Of a stretch of 64,000 nt of DNA, positions 38,401 to 46,779 are shown in pieces. This DNA is from Pedobacter alluvionis. Its GTDB lineage: Bacteria; Bacteroidota; Bacteroidia; Sphingobacteriales; Sphingobacteriaceae. The notes under the pieces were generated by a model. It saw only the letters and a list, made by a program, of their open reading frames with translations. It had not been told where the DNA came from and searched no databases. Where the stretch lies: assembly GCF_003664035.1 (NCBI RefSeq), contig NZ_RCCK01000011.1, positions 992,001 to 1,056,000 of the forward strand, written 5' to 3'. Each line of letters begins with the position of its first letter. The first letter of the stretch is position 1. The translations under genes were made by a program, and so were the position numbers.

Positions 38401-38681
38401 TAAATATCATAATTGCCAAACTGATTGGAAGAAAAAGCAAGCCACTTACCGTCAGGAGATATTTTTGGGTTAATTTCTTCTCCCTGCATGGCGGTAATCC
38501 GCGATGCTACACCTCCTTTTACCGGAACTTTCCAAATGTCTCCGTCGTAACTGAATACTATTGTTTGCGCATCGGGCGTTAAAGCAGGGTACGCCGCAAA
38601 GTAGGTCTGACCTTGCACAAATGAATAAATAGGCAGTAAAAATGCGAGTGTTGCAAGCGATTTTAGCAGGGATTTGATCAT
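35484..38681 (-). CDS. Tricorn-like S41 family protease
   Basis: 1065 residues. Signal peptide followed by two beta-propeller regions made of TolB/PD40-type repeats (YISPDGKWLAFSS-like, VWKVPVKGG). A low-complexity Lys/Pro/Ala linker near residues 545-585 precedes the C-terminal half: a tricorn C1-type domain (FNQMFYETWVGLDENFYDE), a PDZ domain (ILAGDILTEVNGVKV), and the S41 peptidase core (AIILDLRYNTGGNVHDD, then SLSDAEMTAAGF with the probable catalytic serine). Likely a periplasmic peptidase degrading peptides. Single gene, divergent from the GT4 gene. Confidence 0.93.
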   Translation of the reverse strand: MIKSLLKSLATLAFLLPIYSFVQGQTYFAAYPALTPDAQTIVFSYDGDIWKVPVKGGVASRITAMQGEEINPKISPDGKWLAFSSNQFGNYDIYVMPLTGGDIKQLTFNDASDEVDNWSWDSKTIYFTSGRYNSFSSYKVGVNGGTAVRLFDNYFNTTHHIAESPTGELFFNDTWESYRFTNRKHYKGAYNPDIQSYNPKTKSYKRYTDYIGKDFWTSVDQKGNIFFVSDEGNDEYNLYTFINGKKTGLTSFDTPIKRPFVSANGTTVVFEKDYQLYTYDVASKKAEKININTSRNQVLSKEQEYDVRGNISAFDVSTDGKKMAFISRGDVFVSDADGKFIRKITNSGERALECKWLADNKTILFSQTTNGYQNWFTITGDGKGAVKQLTKDKANVRDITLNKTKTMAVYLSGRNELKLMDLKTFDAKTLVTDEFWAIQSSAPSFSPNDEYVLFTVYRNFEQDIMVHHIKNNKTINLTNTGVTETGPAWSPDGKYIFFTSARTKPSYPTGMQNSHIYRMALNNYDEPYRSDKFDDLFKESKPAPTDVKPAITAPKNDKKAKADTARKKTDVKPTPKPAEVITINTQDILDRIELVGPSFGGQYGTDAYAKGDKTYVFYSSNHEGGAPGLYRTTIEPFEANKTEKVADGGDYSIILSSDKFFVLSRGVINKYSLEGNKLDRVDHGYKFTRNLNAEFNQMFYETWVGLDENFYDEKFHGVDWDKMRTRYAAYLPYVNNRSDLRILLNDMLGELNSSHMGFNSAGAEERKSLNYITNETGIIFDNENPLKVERIAAKSNAARTGTNILAGDILTEVNGVKVDEKIDRDYYFSKPSLDREMTLTFKRNGKDVYVNVHPESSGTLRGNLYDEWISQNHKNVDKWSNNRIAYSYMKNMGGGELETFLLDMVAQEENKEAIILDLRYNTGGNVHDDVLKFLSQRPYLQWKYRGGKMAPQSNFGPAAKPIILLINEQSLSDAEMTAAGFKQLKLGKIIGTETYRWIIFTSAKGLVDGSSYRLPSWGCYTMDGKNIEKEGVKPDIFVKNTFEDRLADKDPQLEKAVAEILKDLK

Positions 38682-38853
38682 GATTTATTTTGTTTGGCTT
38701 AGGATGCCTGAAGCCGTTTTGTTTAAAATAATCATTAAGTTCAATATGATTATCCAAACATCAAAGGCTTCATCCTACAATTAAAAAGCAATAAAAAATA
38801 TTAGGATGAAATTACGCAACAGATTTTATATTCGTAAACAATAAAATGTATTT

Positions 38854-40134
38854 TTGATTGATTTGAAAGTAGTACACCTAAATACCTACGATGGAAATGG
38901 CGGAGCAGGACGAGCCTGTTTGCGTTTAAGTGATGCCCTAAAGGCAAGTGGAATCGATTCGAAAGTATTGGTTTACTATAAATTTGGCCAAAACCCAAAG
39001 ATTGATACCTTCAGCAAATCGCCCCTGCAGAAAGCAAAAGCCGTTTACAATATCTTATCAGAAAGGTATTATGCAAAATGGCTGAGCAAATCAGTAAAAA
39101 CGCCATTCAGTTTGCAATGGTTCGGCCGTTCGGTAATTAACCACCCTGATGTTAAAAATGCCGATATTATCCATTTACATTGGGTAAACCACGGTTTTCT
39201 TAATCCTAAATTTTTAGCCCAGCTTGATGAACTGGAAAAACCGATTGTGTGGACTTTTCATGATAGCAATGCTTTTACCGGCGGATGCCATGTGCGTTAT
39301 GGCTGCGAAAACTTTCATCACCAGTGTGGTAATTGCCCGATTTTAAAAATCAGTGGAAAGAACGATATCTCGCATAAAACCTGGTTACGCAAACAAAAAG
39401 CTTATACCGAATTAAACTTTCATATTGTGGCGCCGAGTAAATGGATGGCGGCATCAGTAAAGTTCAGCAGTTTATTGGGCACCAGGAAAGCTACTGTAAT
39501 TCCAAACACCATTGAAACAAAAATTTTCAAACCTTATGTTAAATCTGAGGCCAAGAAAATCCTAAAGATCAATCCAGACAAATTTGTGTTGATGAGTGGT
39601 TTTATGCCCTCAAAAAATGACAAACATAAAGGAACGCCTTATCTGATCGAAGCTTTAGAAATCCTTTCGCGCAGGGCAGGCATACAAAAAGATAATATTG
39701 AACTGGTTATTTTCGGTAATAAAGAAAATGCCGAAATGCCAGAATTTCCTTTCAAAACCACATTTTTGGGTACCATTAATAAAGACGACCATTTAGCGAA
39801 ATGTTATTCTGCCGCCGATGCTTTTATTACACCTTCTCTTGAAGATAATCTACCCAATACCGTAATGGAAAGCTTGGCCTGCGCTACGCCTGTTGTTGCC
39901 TTTACCACAGGAGGGATTCCGGATATGGTAAAACACATGCAGAATGGTTACCTGGCCGAGTATCAAAATGCCGAAGATCTGGCAAACGGAATTGAGTGGT
40001 TGTATCACCGCCCAAATAAAGAAGATATCCAAAAGGCAGCTAGGTTGAGTATTTTAACCGATTTCTCGGAAGAAGTTATTGCCGCAGAACACATCCATCT
40101 TTACGAAACATTGATTGATTTACAGCCGAAATAA
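38854..40134 (+). CDS. Glycosyltransferase family 4 protein
   Basis: 426 residues from a TTG at 38854; a second TTG at 38863 gives MKVVHLNTYDGNGGAGRAC, the usual GT4 opening, and is the likelier start. No ATG exists early enough to retain this strand. The acceptor domain contains LHWVNHGFLNPKFL and WTFHDSNAFTGGCHVRYGC, including a Cys-rich insertion. The donor domain ends with FITPSLEDNLPNTVMESLAC, the E-x7-E nucleotide-sugar motif. It probably builds a surface polysaccharide along with the GT2 enzyme at 41352. Confidence 0.9.
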   Translation: MIDLKVVHLNTYDGNGGAGRACLRLSDALKASGIDSKVLVYYKFGQNPKIDTFSKSPLQKAKAVYNILSERYYAKWLSKSVKTPFSLQWFGRSVINHPDVKNADIIHLHWVNHGFLNPKFLAQLDELEKPIVWTFHDSNAFTGGCHVRYGCENFHHQCGNCPILKISGKNDISHKTWLRKQKAYTELNFHIVAPSKWMAASVKFSSLLGTRKATVIPNTIETKIFKPYVKSEAKKILKINPDKFVLMSGFMPSKNDKHKGTPYLIEALEILSRRAGIQKDNIELVIFGNKENAEMPEFPFKTTFLGTINKDDHLAKCYSAADAFITPSLEDNLPNTVMESLACATPVVAFTTGGIPDMVKHMQNGYLAEYQNAEDLANGIEWLYHRPNKEDIQKAARLSILTDFSEEVIAAEHIHLYETLIDLQPK

Positions 40135-40256
40135 CTCAATATTTTAATAAAACCGTACAGCTCGATTTACAATTCGGTTGGCAAAATCTCATTTTCTTTT
40201 CTATGAATAAAAATTTGGTCAATCTTTATTAAATTTATACCGACTGAAACTGTTTA

Positions 40257-41348
40257 ATGGAAAGCATCGCAAATTATTCTGAAAGTATTAAGGCATTAAA
40301 ATCGGCTATTTTATCGAGCCGGTATAAAGCCGCTACTTTAGTAAATAAAGAACTTTTGCTGTTATATTTTACGGTTGGTAAATTTATTTCAGAAAAGACA
40401 AAGAAAGAAAAATGGGGAGCAAAGGTTATTGATAACCTTTCTAATGATTTACAAGCCGAACTACCAGGTTTACGGGGATTCTCGGCTACAGGTATAAAAA
40501 GAATGAGGTTCTTTTTTGAATCCTGGGAAGAATATTTTCTAACTAAGCCATCGGTAAAGGGACAATTATCCATCATTGATATTGAAGAAATTGAATTTAG
40601 GCCAACACTGTTGGACCAAATTGAAAATCATTTTTTTAAACTAAGCTTTTCACATCATGTAGAGCTAATCCAAGCTACTGAAACTTTAGAGGAAAAGATA
40701 TACTACATCCAAAAAACAGCTACAGAATTCTGGAGCTTGGCTACCTTAAAGCATCAACTTAAAAACAAATCTTTTAGCAATTCGGGTAGTTTACCAAATA
40801 ACTTTTTAAAAACGATTTCTAACGAAGAGATAAGGAACAAAGCGCTACAATCTTTCAAAGATGAATACCTATTAGACTTTATTAATATAGAAGATACTGA
40901 CGAGGAAGATGAACGGGTTTTAGAAAGTGGAATAGTACAGAATATTAAAAAGTTTTTAATGTCGCTAGGAACCGATTTTGCCTTTATTAGCAACCAGTAT
41001 AGATTGATTGTTGAAGACGAGGAATATTTTTTAGATCTTTTGTTTTTTAACCGCCGTTTACAATGTTTGGTTGTTTTCGAACTAAAAACCGGAAAATTCA
41101 AACCTGAGTATTTGGGCAAAATGAATTTCTATTTATCTGCTCTTGATGAATATGTTAAACAGCCACACGAGCAGCCATCAATCGGCATCATACTTTGCAA
41201 AGAAAAGAAAAACAAAATTGTAGAATTTTCATTCCGCGATTTCAACAAAGCAATGGGTGTTTCTACTTACAAAACCAGCGCAACATTACCTAAAGCATTT
41301 AAAGGTTTAATCCCAGATGCTGAAACCTTTAAAAAACTAATGGATTAA
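40257..41348 (+). CDS. YhcG/DUF1016-type PDDEXK nuclease domain protein (second copy)
   Basis: 363 residues with the same two-domain plan as the gene at 2464-3501. The N-terminal domain contains LLLYFTVGKFISEKTKKEKWG and FSATGIKRMRFFF; the C-terminal nuclease domain contains YFLDLLFFNRRLQCLVVFEL, giving the D...ELK metal site, here with the standard glutamate. Sequence divergence from the other copy is large, so this is not a recent duplication. It sits between two glycosyltransferase genes and starts 122 bp after the first; the GT2 gene begins 3 bp after its stop. Confidence 0.88.
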   Translation: MESIANYSESIKALKSAILSSRYKAATLVNKELLLLYFTVGKFISEKTKKEKWGAKVIDNLSNDLQAELPGLRGFSATGIKRMRFFFESWEEYFLTKPSVKGQLSIIDIEEIEFRPTLLDQIENHFFKLSFSHHVELIQATETLEEKIYYIQKTATEFWSLATLKHQLKNKSFSNSGSLPNNFLKTISNEEIRNKALQSFKDEYLLDFINIEDTDEEDERVLESGIVQNIKKFLMSLGTDFAFISNQYRLIVEDEEYFLDLLFFNRRLQCLVVFELKTGKFKPEYLGKMNFYLSALDEYVKQPHEQPSIGIILCKEKKNKIVEFSFRDFNKAMGVSTYKTSATLPKAFKGLIPDAETFKKLMD

Positions 41349-41351
41349 CCC

Positions 41352-42098
41352 ATGTCCAAATTAACAATCATCACCATTGTATATAATAACGTTCGCGATA
41401 TCGAACGTACCATTCAATCTATCCTTAAACAGACCTATAAAAAAATCGAATATATTGTAATAGACGGCGCATCAACTGATGGCACGCTGCAGGTTGTTGA
41501 GCGTTACAAAGATCAGATTTCGAAAATCGTATCAGAACCCGACAAAGGCATTTATGATGCTATGAACAAAGGTTTAGCCCTGGCAACAGGCGATTATGTT
41601 TTGTTTATGAATTCTGGCGATGAGATTTATGACGAACAAACAGTAGAAGATGTTTTTGCCTCTGCTCCCGGTGCCGATATTTACTACGGGGAAACAGAAA
41701 TGTACAACGATAACTGGGAAAATCTTGGCCGCAGAAGGCATGAAGCACCCGAGGAATTTGATTGGACCAGCTTTAAATACGGCATGAACATTAGCCACCA
41801 GGCCATTTACATCCGCCGCAGCATTATTACTCCTTACGATTTAACCTATAAATATAGCTCAGATATCGACTGGATTATCAAAGCAGCAAAAAAGGCATCT
41901 AATATCGTTAATGTTCACCGGTACGTAGCCAAATACCTGGTTGGTGGCATGAGCAAGAAAAAACACCGCGAGAGTTTAAAAGAGCGGTTTAAAATCTTCA
42001 CCAAATATTATGGTTTAGTACCGAATATCTTTAATCATATTATCATTGCAGGTAATTTAGCCTTATATTTTGTTAAGCACCGTAGGACAAATGATTAG
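41352..42098 (+). CDS. Glycosyltransferase family 2 protein
   Basis: 248 residues, GT-A fold. SKLTIITIVYNNVRDIERTI opens the nucleotide-binding domain, DGASTDGT and SEPDKGIYDAMNKGL follow, and NSGDEIY supplies the DxD-like metal motif. WcaA/colanic-acid-type GT2 enzymes of this length add sugars to lipid-linked oligosaccharides. The gene starts 3 bp after the YhcG-type nuclease and is followed 3 bp later by an unknown gene; all are probably in one transcript with the GT4 enzyme. Confidence 0.93.
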   Translation: MSKLTIITIVYNNVRDIERTIQSILKQTYKKIEYIVIDGASTDGTLQVVERYKDQISKIVSEPDKGIYDAMNKGLALATGDYVLFMNSGDEIYDEQTVEDVFASAPGADIYYGETEMYNDNWENLGRRRHEAPEEFDWTSFKYGMNISHQAIYIRRSIITPYDLTYKYSSDIDWIIKAAKKASNIVNVHRYVAKYLVGGMSKKKHRESLKERFKIFTKYYGLVPNIFNHIIIAGNLALYFVKHRRTND

Positions 42099-42101
42099 CT
42101 T

Positions 42102-42791
42102 ATGAATGAAGAAATTAACGAGCTACTCTCTATCTATGAACAGGAAAAAAAATTAATCGAGTCTATAATTGAAGAAGACCGGATTGACAATGATTATATA
42201 GCAATTCATATAAATTCTAAAAATCTAAATAGGATACAACGCCAGATTGCATTGATTAAATCATTAATTGATCCGTATGCACAAGAAAAAGAACAATTAA
42301 AAAGAACAATTGATTTTTTCGTTAAAAAAAGTGAGCTGGAAGAATCTAATGAGTACAGAACTCACATGCTTGCTCAGATTGACCAGAAATTAGATCAACT
42401 AAATAGTTATAAACCAGGTTATTTTAACGATGGGCAAGAGTTTGATGATGTTATATTTGATTTGGCAGAACAGAAGATTGAAGGATTTATTTTCAACTTG
42501 AAAAAAGAAAATAAATTGGCCTTATTGTTTAAACGCATGGATAAAGAAATTTTGTTATCAGTTACTAATATTAAAAAGCTTAAAAAACAGCACATCTTAG
42601 ATAAAAACTCCAGGGCTGTACTTAAATCAATCGGTTTTAAAGAGGAAAAACACCTTGATTCGCTAGTTTTCACTTATGGTTTGGATAATTTTAAAGATGC
42701 TATTTTTATCAAAACTATTGTAAGCAGAGTGATTTTTGATGCATTCTATTTTCAAGAACTCGATAAGAAAACAACAATTGAGATTTTCTAA
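42102..42791 (+). CDS. Unknown helical protein
   Basis: 229 residues, strongly charged, rich in Lys, Glu, Ile and Leu, with predicted coiled-coil stretches in about 1-30 and 50-100 (REKEQLKRTIDFFVKK-like spacing). No signal peptide, membrane segment or recognisable domain. It begins 3 bp after the GT2 gene. The lower GC and A-rich codons resemble the orphan at 58148 more than its neighbours. I cannot suggest a function. Confidence 0.65.
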   Translation: MNEEINELLSIYEQEKKLIESIIEEDRIDNDYIAIHINSKNLNRIQRQIALIKSLIDPYAQEKEQLKRTIDFFVKKSELEESNEYRTHMLAQIDQKLDQLNSYKPGYFNDGQEFDDVIFDLAEQKIEGFIFNLKKENKLALLFKRMDKEILLSVTNIKKLKKQHILDKNSRAVLKSIGFKEEKHLDSLVFTYGLDNFKDAIFIKTIVSRVIFDAFYFQELDKKTTIEIF

Positions 42792-42865
42792 TAATCTCAA
42801 ATTTCTGAAACAATAATTTTTCTCAACTGTCTTTAATACATCACCTATTAAAAACATTAAAGATT

Positions 42866-43426
42866 ATGGGACAATTAAGTAACCGCACTATTGCTGTACT
42901 TTCAGAAAGCGGATTTGAAGAAGTAGAATTAACCGAACCAGTTAAAAGGTTAAAAGAAGAAGGAGCAACCGTTCACATTATCTCCTCAAAAAGTGGAAAA
43001 ATAAAAGCCTGGGACCAAGACCACTGGTCGATAGAAGTTGATGTAGATAAAACCATTGCAGAAGCAAATGCTGATGATTATAATGGCTTACTTTTGCCAG
43101 GCGGCGTAATCAATCCCGATCAGTTACGTGTTAACGAAGATGCCCTGGCTTTTGTAAAAACATTCTTTGCCGATGGTAAACCAGTTGCCGCCATTTGCCA
43201 TGGCCCTCAAACTTTGATTAATGCAGATGTAGTGCAGGGCAGAAAATTAACTTCGGTAAAAAATATTTCGCAGGATCTGATCAATGCCGGAGCGATATGG
43301 TCTGATGAAGAAGTAGTGGTTGATCAAGGTTTGGTTACGAGCCGTACACCAAAGGATTTACCTGCTTTTAATGATAAAATTGTAGAGGAATTTGCCGAAG
43401 GTGTTCATGAAGGGCAGCACGCCTAA
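42866..43426 (+). CDS. PfpI/DJ-1 family protein (type 1 glutamine amidotransferase-like)
   Basis: 186 residues, full length for the PfpI/YhbO subfamily. C111 and H112 in AAICHGPQTLINADVV form the nucleophile elbow, and the glutamate lies in SGFEEVEL. Members act as stress-protection proteins, with reported protease, chaperone or deglycase activities; the physiological substrate is debated. Single gene with a clear terminator. Confidence 0.94.
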   Translation: MGQLSNRTIAVLSESGFEEVELTEPVKRLKEEGATVHIISSKSGKIKAWDQDHWSIEVDVDKTIAEANADDYNGLLLPGGVINPDQLRVNEDALAFVKTFFADGKPVAAICHGPQTLINADVVQGRKLTSVKNISQDLINAGAIWSDEEVVVDQGLVTSRTPKDLPAFNDKIVEEFAEGVHEGQHA

Positions 43427-43456
43427 AAACTTTGGACGCTCTTTCTAGATTCACTC

Positions 43457-43487
43457 AAAAACGGTTGGCAAATTGCCAGCCGTTTTT
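43457..43487 (+). terminator. Intrinsic terminator after the PfpI gene
   Basis: ACGGTTGGCA...TGCCAGCCGT stem with one bulge followed by TTTTTATTTT, 31 bp after the stop. Confidence 0.88.
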
Positions 43488-43626
43488 ATTTTAACCTGTT
43501 CTTTTGTGCCGTCAGATGTTACCTTATTCTCTATAAAATGGAATTACCTGACAGAACCGTTTTCAATGTCGGATGGTAACATCCAACACCACTAAAAAGG
43601 TCAGTGCGGATTAAACAATCTTGTAA

Positions 43627-44193
43627 TTACCCTTTATATTTTGGATCGTTTCTCCTGAAACGTTCAGTTATTTTTGCTAATTCTGCATCATTTAATTTAG
43701 ACGTCTTTTTGAGCGCATCCGTAAAGGCCTTTATTTCCTCCTTAGAAGCAGGGCAACCAATGATATTTTGACCTTTTACTTCCAATCCCGTTCCCTCGGG
43801 ACGGAGATGTGAATCAACAATTAATTTGCCATTGGCATCAAAAATAAACCACACCGGAATGCCGAAACCATCACTTTTATACTTCTTCAACAATTCGGCA
43901 GCACCAGGATTTTCAAGGTTTTCTTTTCCTTTCGATTCGAATACCGTTAAATGCTCAATTACGTAACTTTTCTCAAAATAAGCTTTAATTTCCGGATCGT
44001 TCATACTATCATCCATTTTATGGCACCAGCCACACCAGGAAGCATGAAATAATACAAAAACGTATTTCTTTTCTTTTTTGGCTTTGGCAATTGCTTTGGT
44101 TAATATCGCATCGGCACTTGCAGGTGGTGTATCCGGTTTAAAAGCAGTACTAATAAATAAAATAAAAAAACTGTAAAGAATTATATTTTTCAT
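43627..44193 (-). CDS. Secreted thioredoxin-fold protein
   Basis: 188 residues with a signal peptide (residues about 1-17). The thioredoxin domain begins near residue 25; the active site is WCGWCHKM with C54 and C57 (CGWC). The cis-proline region is in FGIPVWFIFDANGKL. Likely a periplasmic disulfide reductase or isomerase of the thioredoxin-7/DsbD-gamma type. Partners are not identified nearby. Confidence 0.92.
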   Translation of the reverse strand: MKNIILYSFFILFISTAFKPDTPPASADAILTKAIAKAKKEKKYVFVLFHASWCGWCHKMDDSMNDPEIKAYFEKSYVIEHLTVFESKGKENLENPGAAELLKKYKSDGFGIPVWFIFDANGKLIVDSHLRPEGTGLEVKGQNIIGCPASKEEIKAFTDALKKTSKLNDAELAKITERFRRNDPKYKG

Positions 44194-44237
44194 AACATAA
44201 AGGTTTGATTTTGAGATGTAATTTAACCAATTATTTC

Positions 44238-45281
44238 TTAAAGCTTTACCTGCCTGATGATATTTTTAATATTCAGTTCGATAATGTCGGTCATGGTTTT
44301 ACAGCGAAGATAATTCGTATCCTTAAAATAATCGCTCATGCCCTGTTTTAACAAAGCGATATTTTCCGGCGTGGTGAGTTCTTCTTTGTTCGAAACGTCG
44401 CGGAGATCAGTTAACCGGTGTCGCTCACTCCTTACCCGGTGTACAATGGACGAGCGTTCTTCCTGTTGGTATTGGAGTACCGTTTTCTCCGTCAATTGCT
44501 CCATGCTCATTTTTACATAAGGCAGATTCTCTTTAAAAAACTGGGGCAAATAAACCTTCAGGTTACCTTCGTAAAACTGCTGATCAAAGTCTATAGCCCG
44601 GATACGGAACTGGATATCATCAAAATCGGGGGTAATTTGTACCACAAAGTTATAAGCACGCATGTCGCCTAAAAGCATAATCAAACAGCGCTCATTAAAC
44701 TTCACAAACTCTTTTGCAATACGGGTAGGGTTAAACTCTGGTGTATACAACTGTCCTTTGGTAAAAACATCTCCTGGGATTCCGGCAATATGCTCTTCTA
44801 CCAAGGTATTGCCATCTACCAGATAATTTACCTGATTTGGTGACAGGATTTCTTCCATCTCTAAACCGTAAATTCGAGAGGCATCCGCTTTTTTAATGTA
44901 GAAGTAATCATAAACATCATTCAAACGGTTTACAATCCGGATACGGAAAGGATGGGTATTGCCAAAAGTACAATACTCTATTTTATCGATGTATTTATGT
45001 TCAACAATACGCAGGTTACCCGATGCTTTAAGATTTGCATAAATTTCCTTTAAACCATCATGCAATCTTTCAATTAGATCCTGCGCATAAATCGGCCCTT
45101 CCCAGAGCGAATCTTTACCAAACTTATCCATTAAAGGGAAAGCCTCGTTAAACTGCATCAAGTCGTTATAACTGATGGGTAATTTGGCTTCGCGCTGATA
45201 AGTACGCAAATATTTCTGCAAAGCAGGTGTAACCGGAAAAATCGGCTTCTTTTTTGAAATTTTTACATCATTATTTTCCAT
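44238..45281 (-). CDS. Unknown protein with protein-kinase-like motifs
   Basis: 347 residues from the ATG at 45281. An upstream in-frame ATG at 45416 would add 45 residues from non-coding, repeat-rich DNA and is rejected. The middle contains, in order, YFYIKK (K130), acidic residues around 142-143, LVEEHIAGIPGDVF (hinge-like), LLGDMRAYNF (D206, N211) and IRAIDFDQ (D231, D233). The order Lys - Glu - D-x4-N - DFD is that of protein-kinase-like phosphotransferases (APH/HipA-type). The resemblance is motif-level only. A repeat-rich region lies upstream. Confidence 0.6.
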   Translation of the reverse strand: MENNDVKISKKKPIFPVTPALQKYLRTYQREAKLPISYNDLMQFNEAFPLMDKFGKDSLWEGPIYAQDLIERLHDGLKEIYANLKASGNLRIVEHKYIDKIEYCTFGNTHPFRIRIVNRLNDVYDYFYIKKADASRIYGLEMEEILSPNQVNYLVDGNTLVEEHIAGIPGDVFTKGQLYTPEFNPTRIAKEFVKFNERCLIMLLGDMRAYNFVVQITPDFDDIQFRIRAIDFDQQFYEGNLKVYLPQFFKENLPYVKMSMEQLTEKTVLQYQQEERSSIVHRVRSERHRLTDLRDVSNKEELTTPENIALLKQGMSDYFKDTNYLRCKTMTDIIELNIKNIIRQVKL

Positions 45282-45324
45282 GTAGTGGCAATGTACTGTT
45301 TTATGGAAATATGTATATATTTTT

Positions 45325-45505
45325 TTACCACAAAGTTCACGAAGAAATATCACAGAGAAAACAGAGGATAGTTTAAATGTGAAATAATATATTGGCCACG
45401 AAAGCACGGAACACATGGAAATATTATCTATTCCTGAGTCCGTAGCGAACGAATAGTCTGCTTAACTCATCTTTCTCTGTGAAAACTCGGTGTTCTCAGT
45501 GGTTA
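45325..45505. repeat. Inverse ACCACAAAG/CTCAGTGGT repeat region
   Basis: TTTACCACAAAG with CACAGAGAAAACAGAG at the left, and CTTTCTCTGTGAAAACTC with CTCAGTGGTTATT at the right, face each other inversely between two minus-strand genes. A related ACCACAAAGGCACAAAG run occurs at about 24364-24390 upstream of the DUF2027-Smr gene. These look like members of a chromosomal repeat family. Confidence 0.55.
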
Positions 45506-46696
45506 TTAACCCTTCGGATAACTAAATGGGAATCCACTCAGATACCTGCTGATTTTCCGGTAAGGATAATTACCTGCTCCATGATCGGCGAACTGCACAA
45601 TAATGGTATTCGTTTTTGGATCAATATATAGCCTTTGCCCCAGCATACCTTCAGCAGCATAATCTCCCTTGTCCCCTTCCTGCGGAATCCACCAAAGGTA
45701 ATGATGAGCTGATTTTTGCCAGCCTTTTGCGGATGCTGGTTTTTCAGCACCAATATTAACAGATTGATTTACCCAATCTTCCGGCACAACCTGCTTTCCA
45801 TGATATTTCCCTTTATTCAAATATAAACGCCCGATTTTAGCGAAATCAATCGCCGTTACCTGAAACCGGCTGGCAGTATTGGTTAAACCGTTTACCTGAT
45901 CTAGCCCCCAGGTAGCATTATATTGAGTGCCGATCTGTTTCCACACATTTGCTTCAAAATACTGCGCTACTGATTTACCCGTTGCCTTCTTTAAAACCCA
46001 GCCCAATAAAATCGGATCGATACTTTTGTAGACCCAAACCGTACCGGGCTTATTTACCAGTTTAACTTTCATCAACTGCGCTTTCATATCATCAGTATAA
46101 TAATATTTGGCTTCATCAGAGAAAAATGCCTTTACAATCCCACCCAACGCATCCTGAAATTCAAGCCCCGATTTCATCTCCAGGAGATTTTTTAAAGTAA
46201 TTTGCGCAAAGGCAGGGTTCGATTTTAATTCAGGAATGTATTGTGTTACTTTATCATCTAAGCTTTTAATACTATGATCTGCCAATGCCTGACCAATAGC
46301 AATAGAAATCATACTCTTAGCTCCTGAAAATATACTCTTTAAGGTGCTATCGCTATAACCCTTATCGTATCGTTCATATAAAACACTATCATTCCTGATC
46401 ACGATAAAAACATTGACATGTCCATTTTTTAAATAGTCTTTTAAGGGAATGGATCGGTTATTTCCATCTAATACATGAAGTGTATCCAGATCGTTCCGTT
46501 GTTTTACAGGTCTGATAAAATGAAAAGCCGAATCACTTTTATGCGAAACTTCCTGTGGAAAAACTTTATAAGTTTCGGCGCTGGGCGTTCTATATCTTAA
46601 TACCCTTCTGAGGTATGGCTTCCAAAGCAGGAGCGCAAAAAGCAATAAAAAGAAGGAATATATCAGGGTTAAGAGTATTTTTTTGAAGATTTTCAT
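45506..46696 (-). CDS. Class C beta-lactamase-like serine hydrolase
   Basis: 396 residues. N-terminal hydrophobic anchor (about residues 6-24). Catalytic motifs: SGAK (S-x-x-K) in IFSGAKSMISIAIGQAL, YKS (Y-x-S/N) in VYKSIDPILLGW, and a HGAGNYP stretch near the C terminus in place of a standard KTG box. LEMKSGLEFQD is the usual LLTHTSG-like turn. An envelope esterase or peptidase is more likely than a true beta-lactamase. The N-terminal region (GNNRSIPLKDYLKNGHVNVF) is typical of the group. Confidence 0.9.
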   Translation of the reverse strand: MKIFKKILLTLIYSFFLLLFALLLWKPYLRRVLRYRTPSAETYKVFPQEVSHKSDSAFHFIRPVKQRNDLDTLHVLDGNNRSIPLKDYLKNGHVNVFIVIRNDSVLYERYDKGYSDSTLKSIFSGAKSMISIAIGQALADHSIKSLDDKVTQYIPELKSNPAFAQITLKNLLEMKSGLEFQDALGGIVKAFFSDEAKYYYTDDMKAQLMKVKLVNKPGTVWVYKSIDPILLGWVLKKATGKSVAQYFEANVWKQIGTQYNATWGLDQVNGLTNTASRFQVTAIDFAKIGRLYLNKGKYHGKQVVPEDWVNQSVNIGAEKPASAKGWQKSAHHYLWWIPQEGDKGDYAAEGMLGQRLYIDPKTNTIIVQFADHGAGNYPYRKISRYLSGFPFSYPKG

Positions 46697-46779
46697 CGGC
46701 AGCTTTTATACTCCCAAATATAAAATATTTAAAAATTATGCTGTACAATATTAGATTTCACTTAAAACAAAGTAATGCC

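Noticed and set aside
45282..45416. 45-residue N-terminal extension of the kinase-like protein
   Set aside because: The extension is composed of repeat-derived, non-conserved sequence; the ATG at 45281 gives a normal hydrophilic start.
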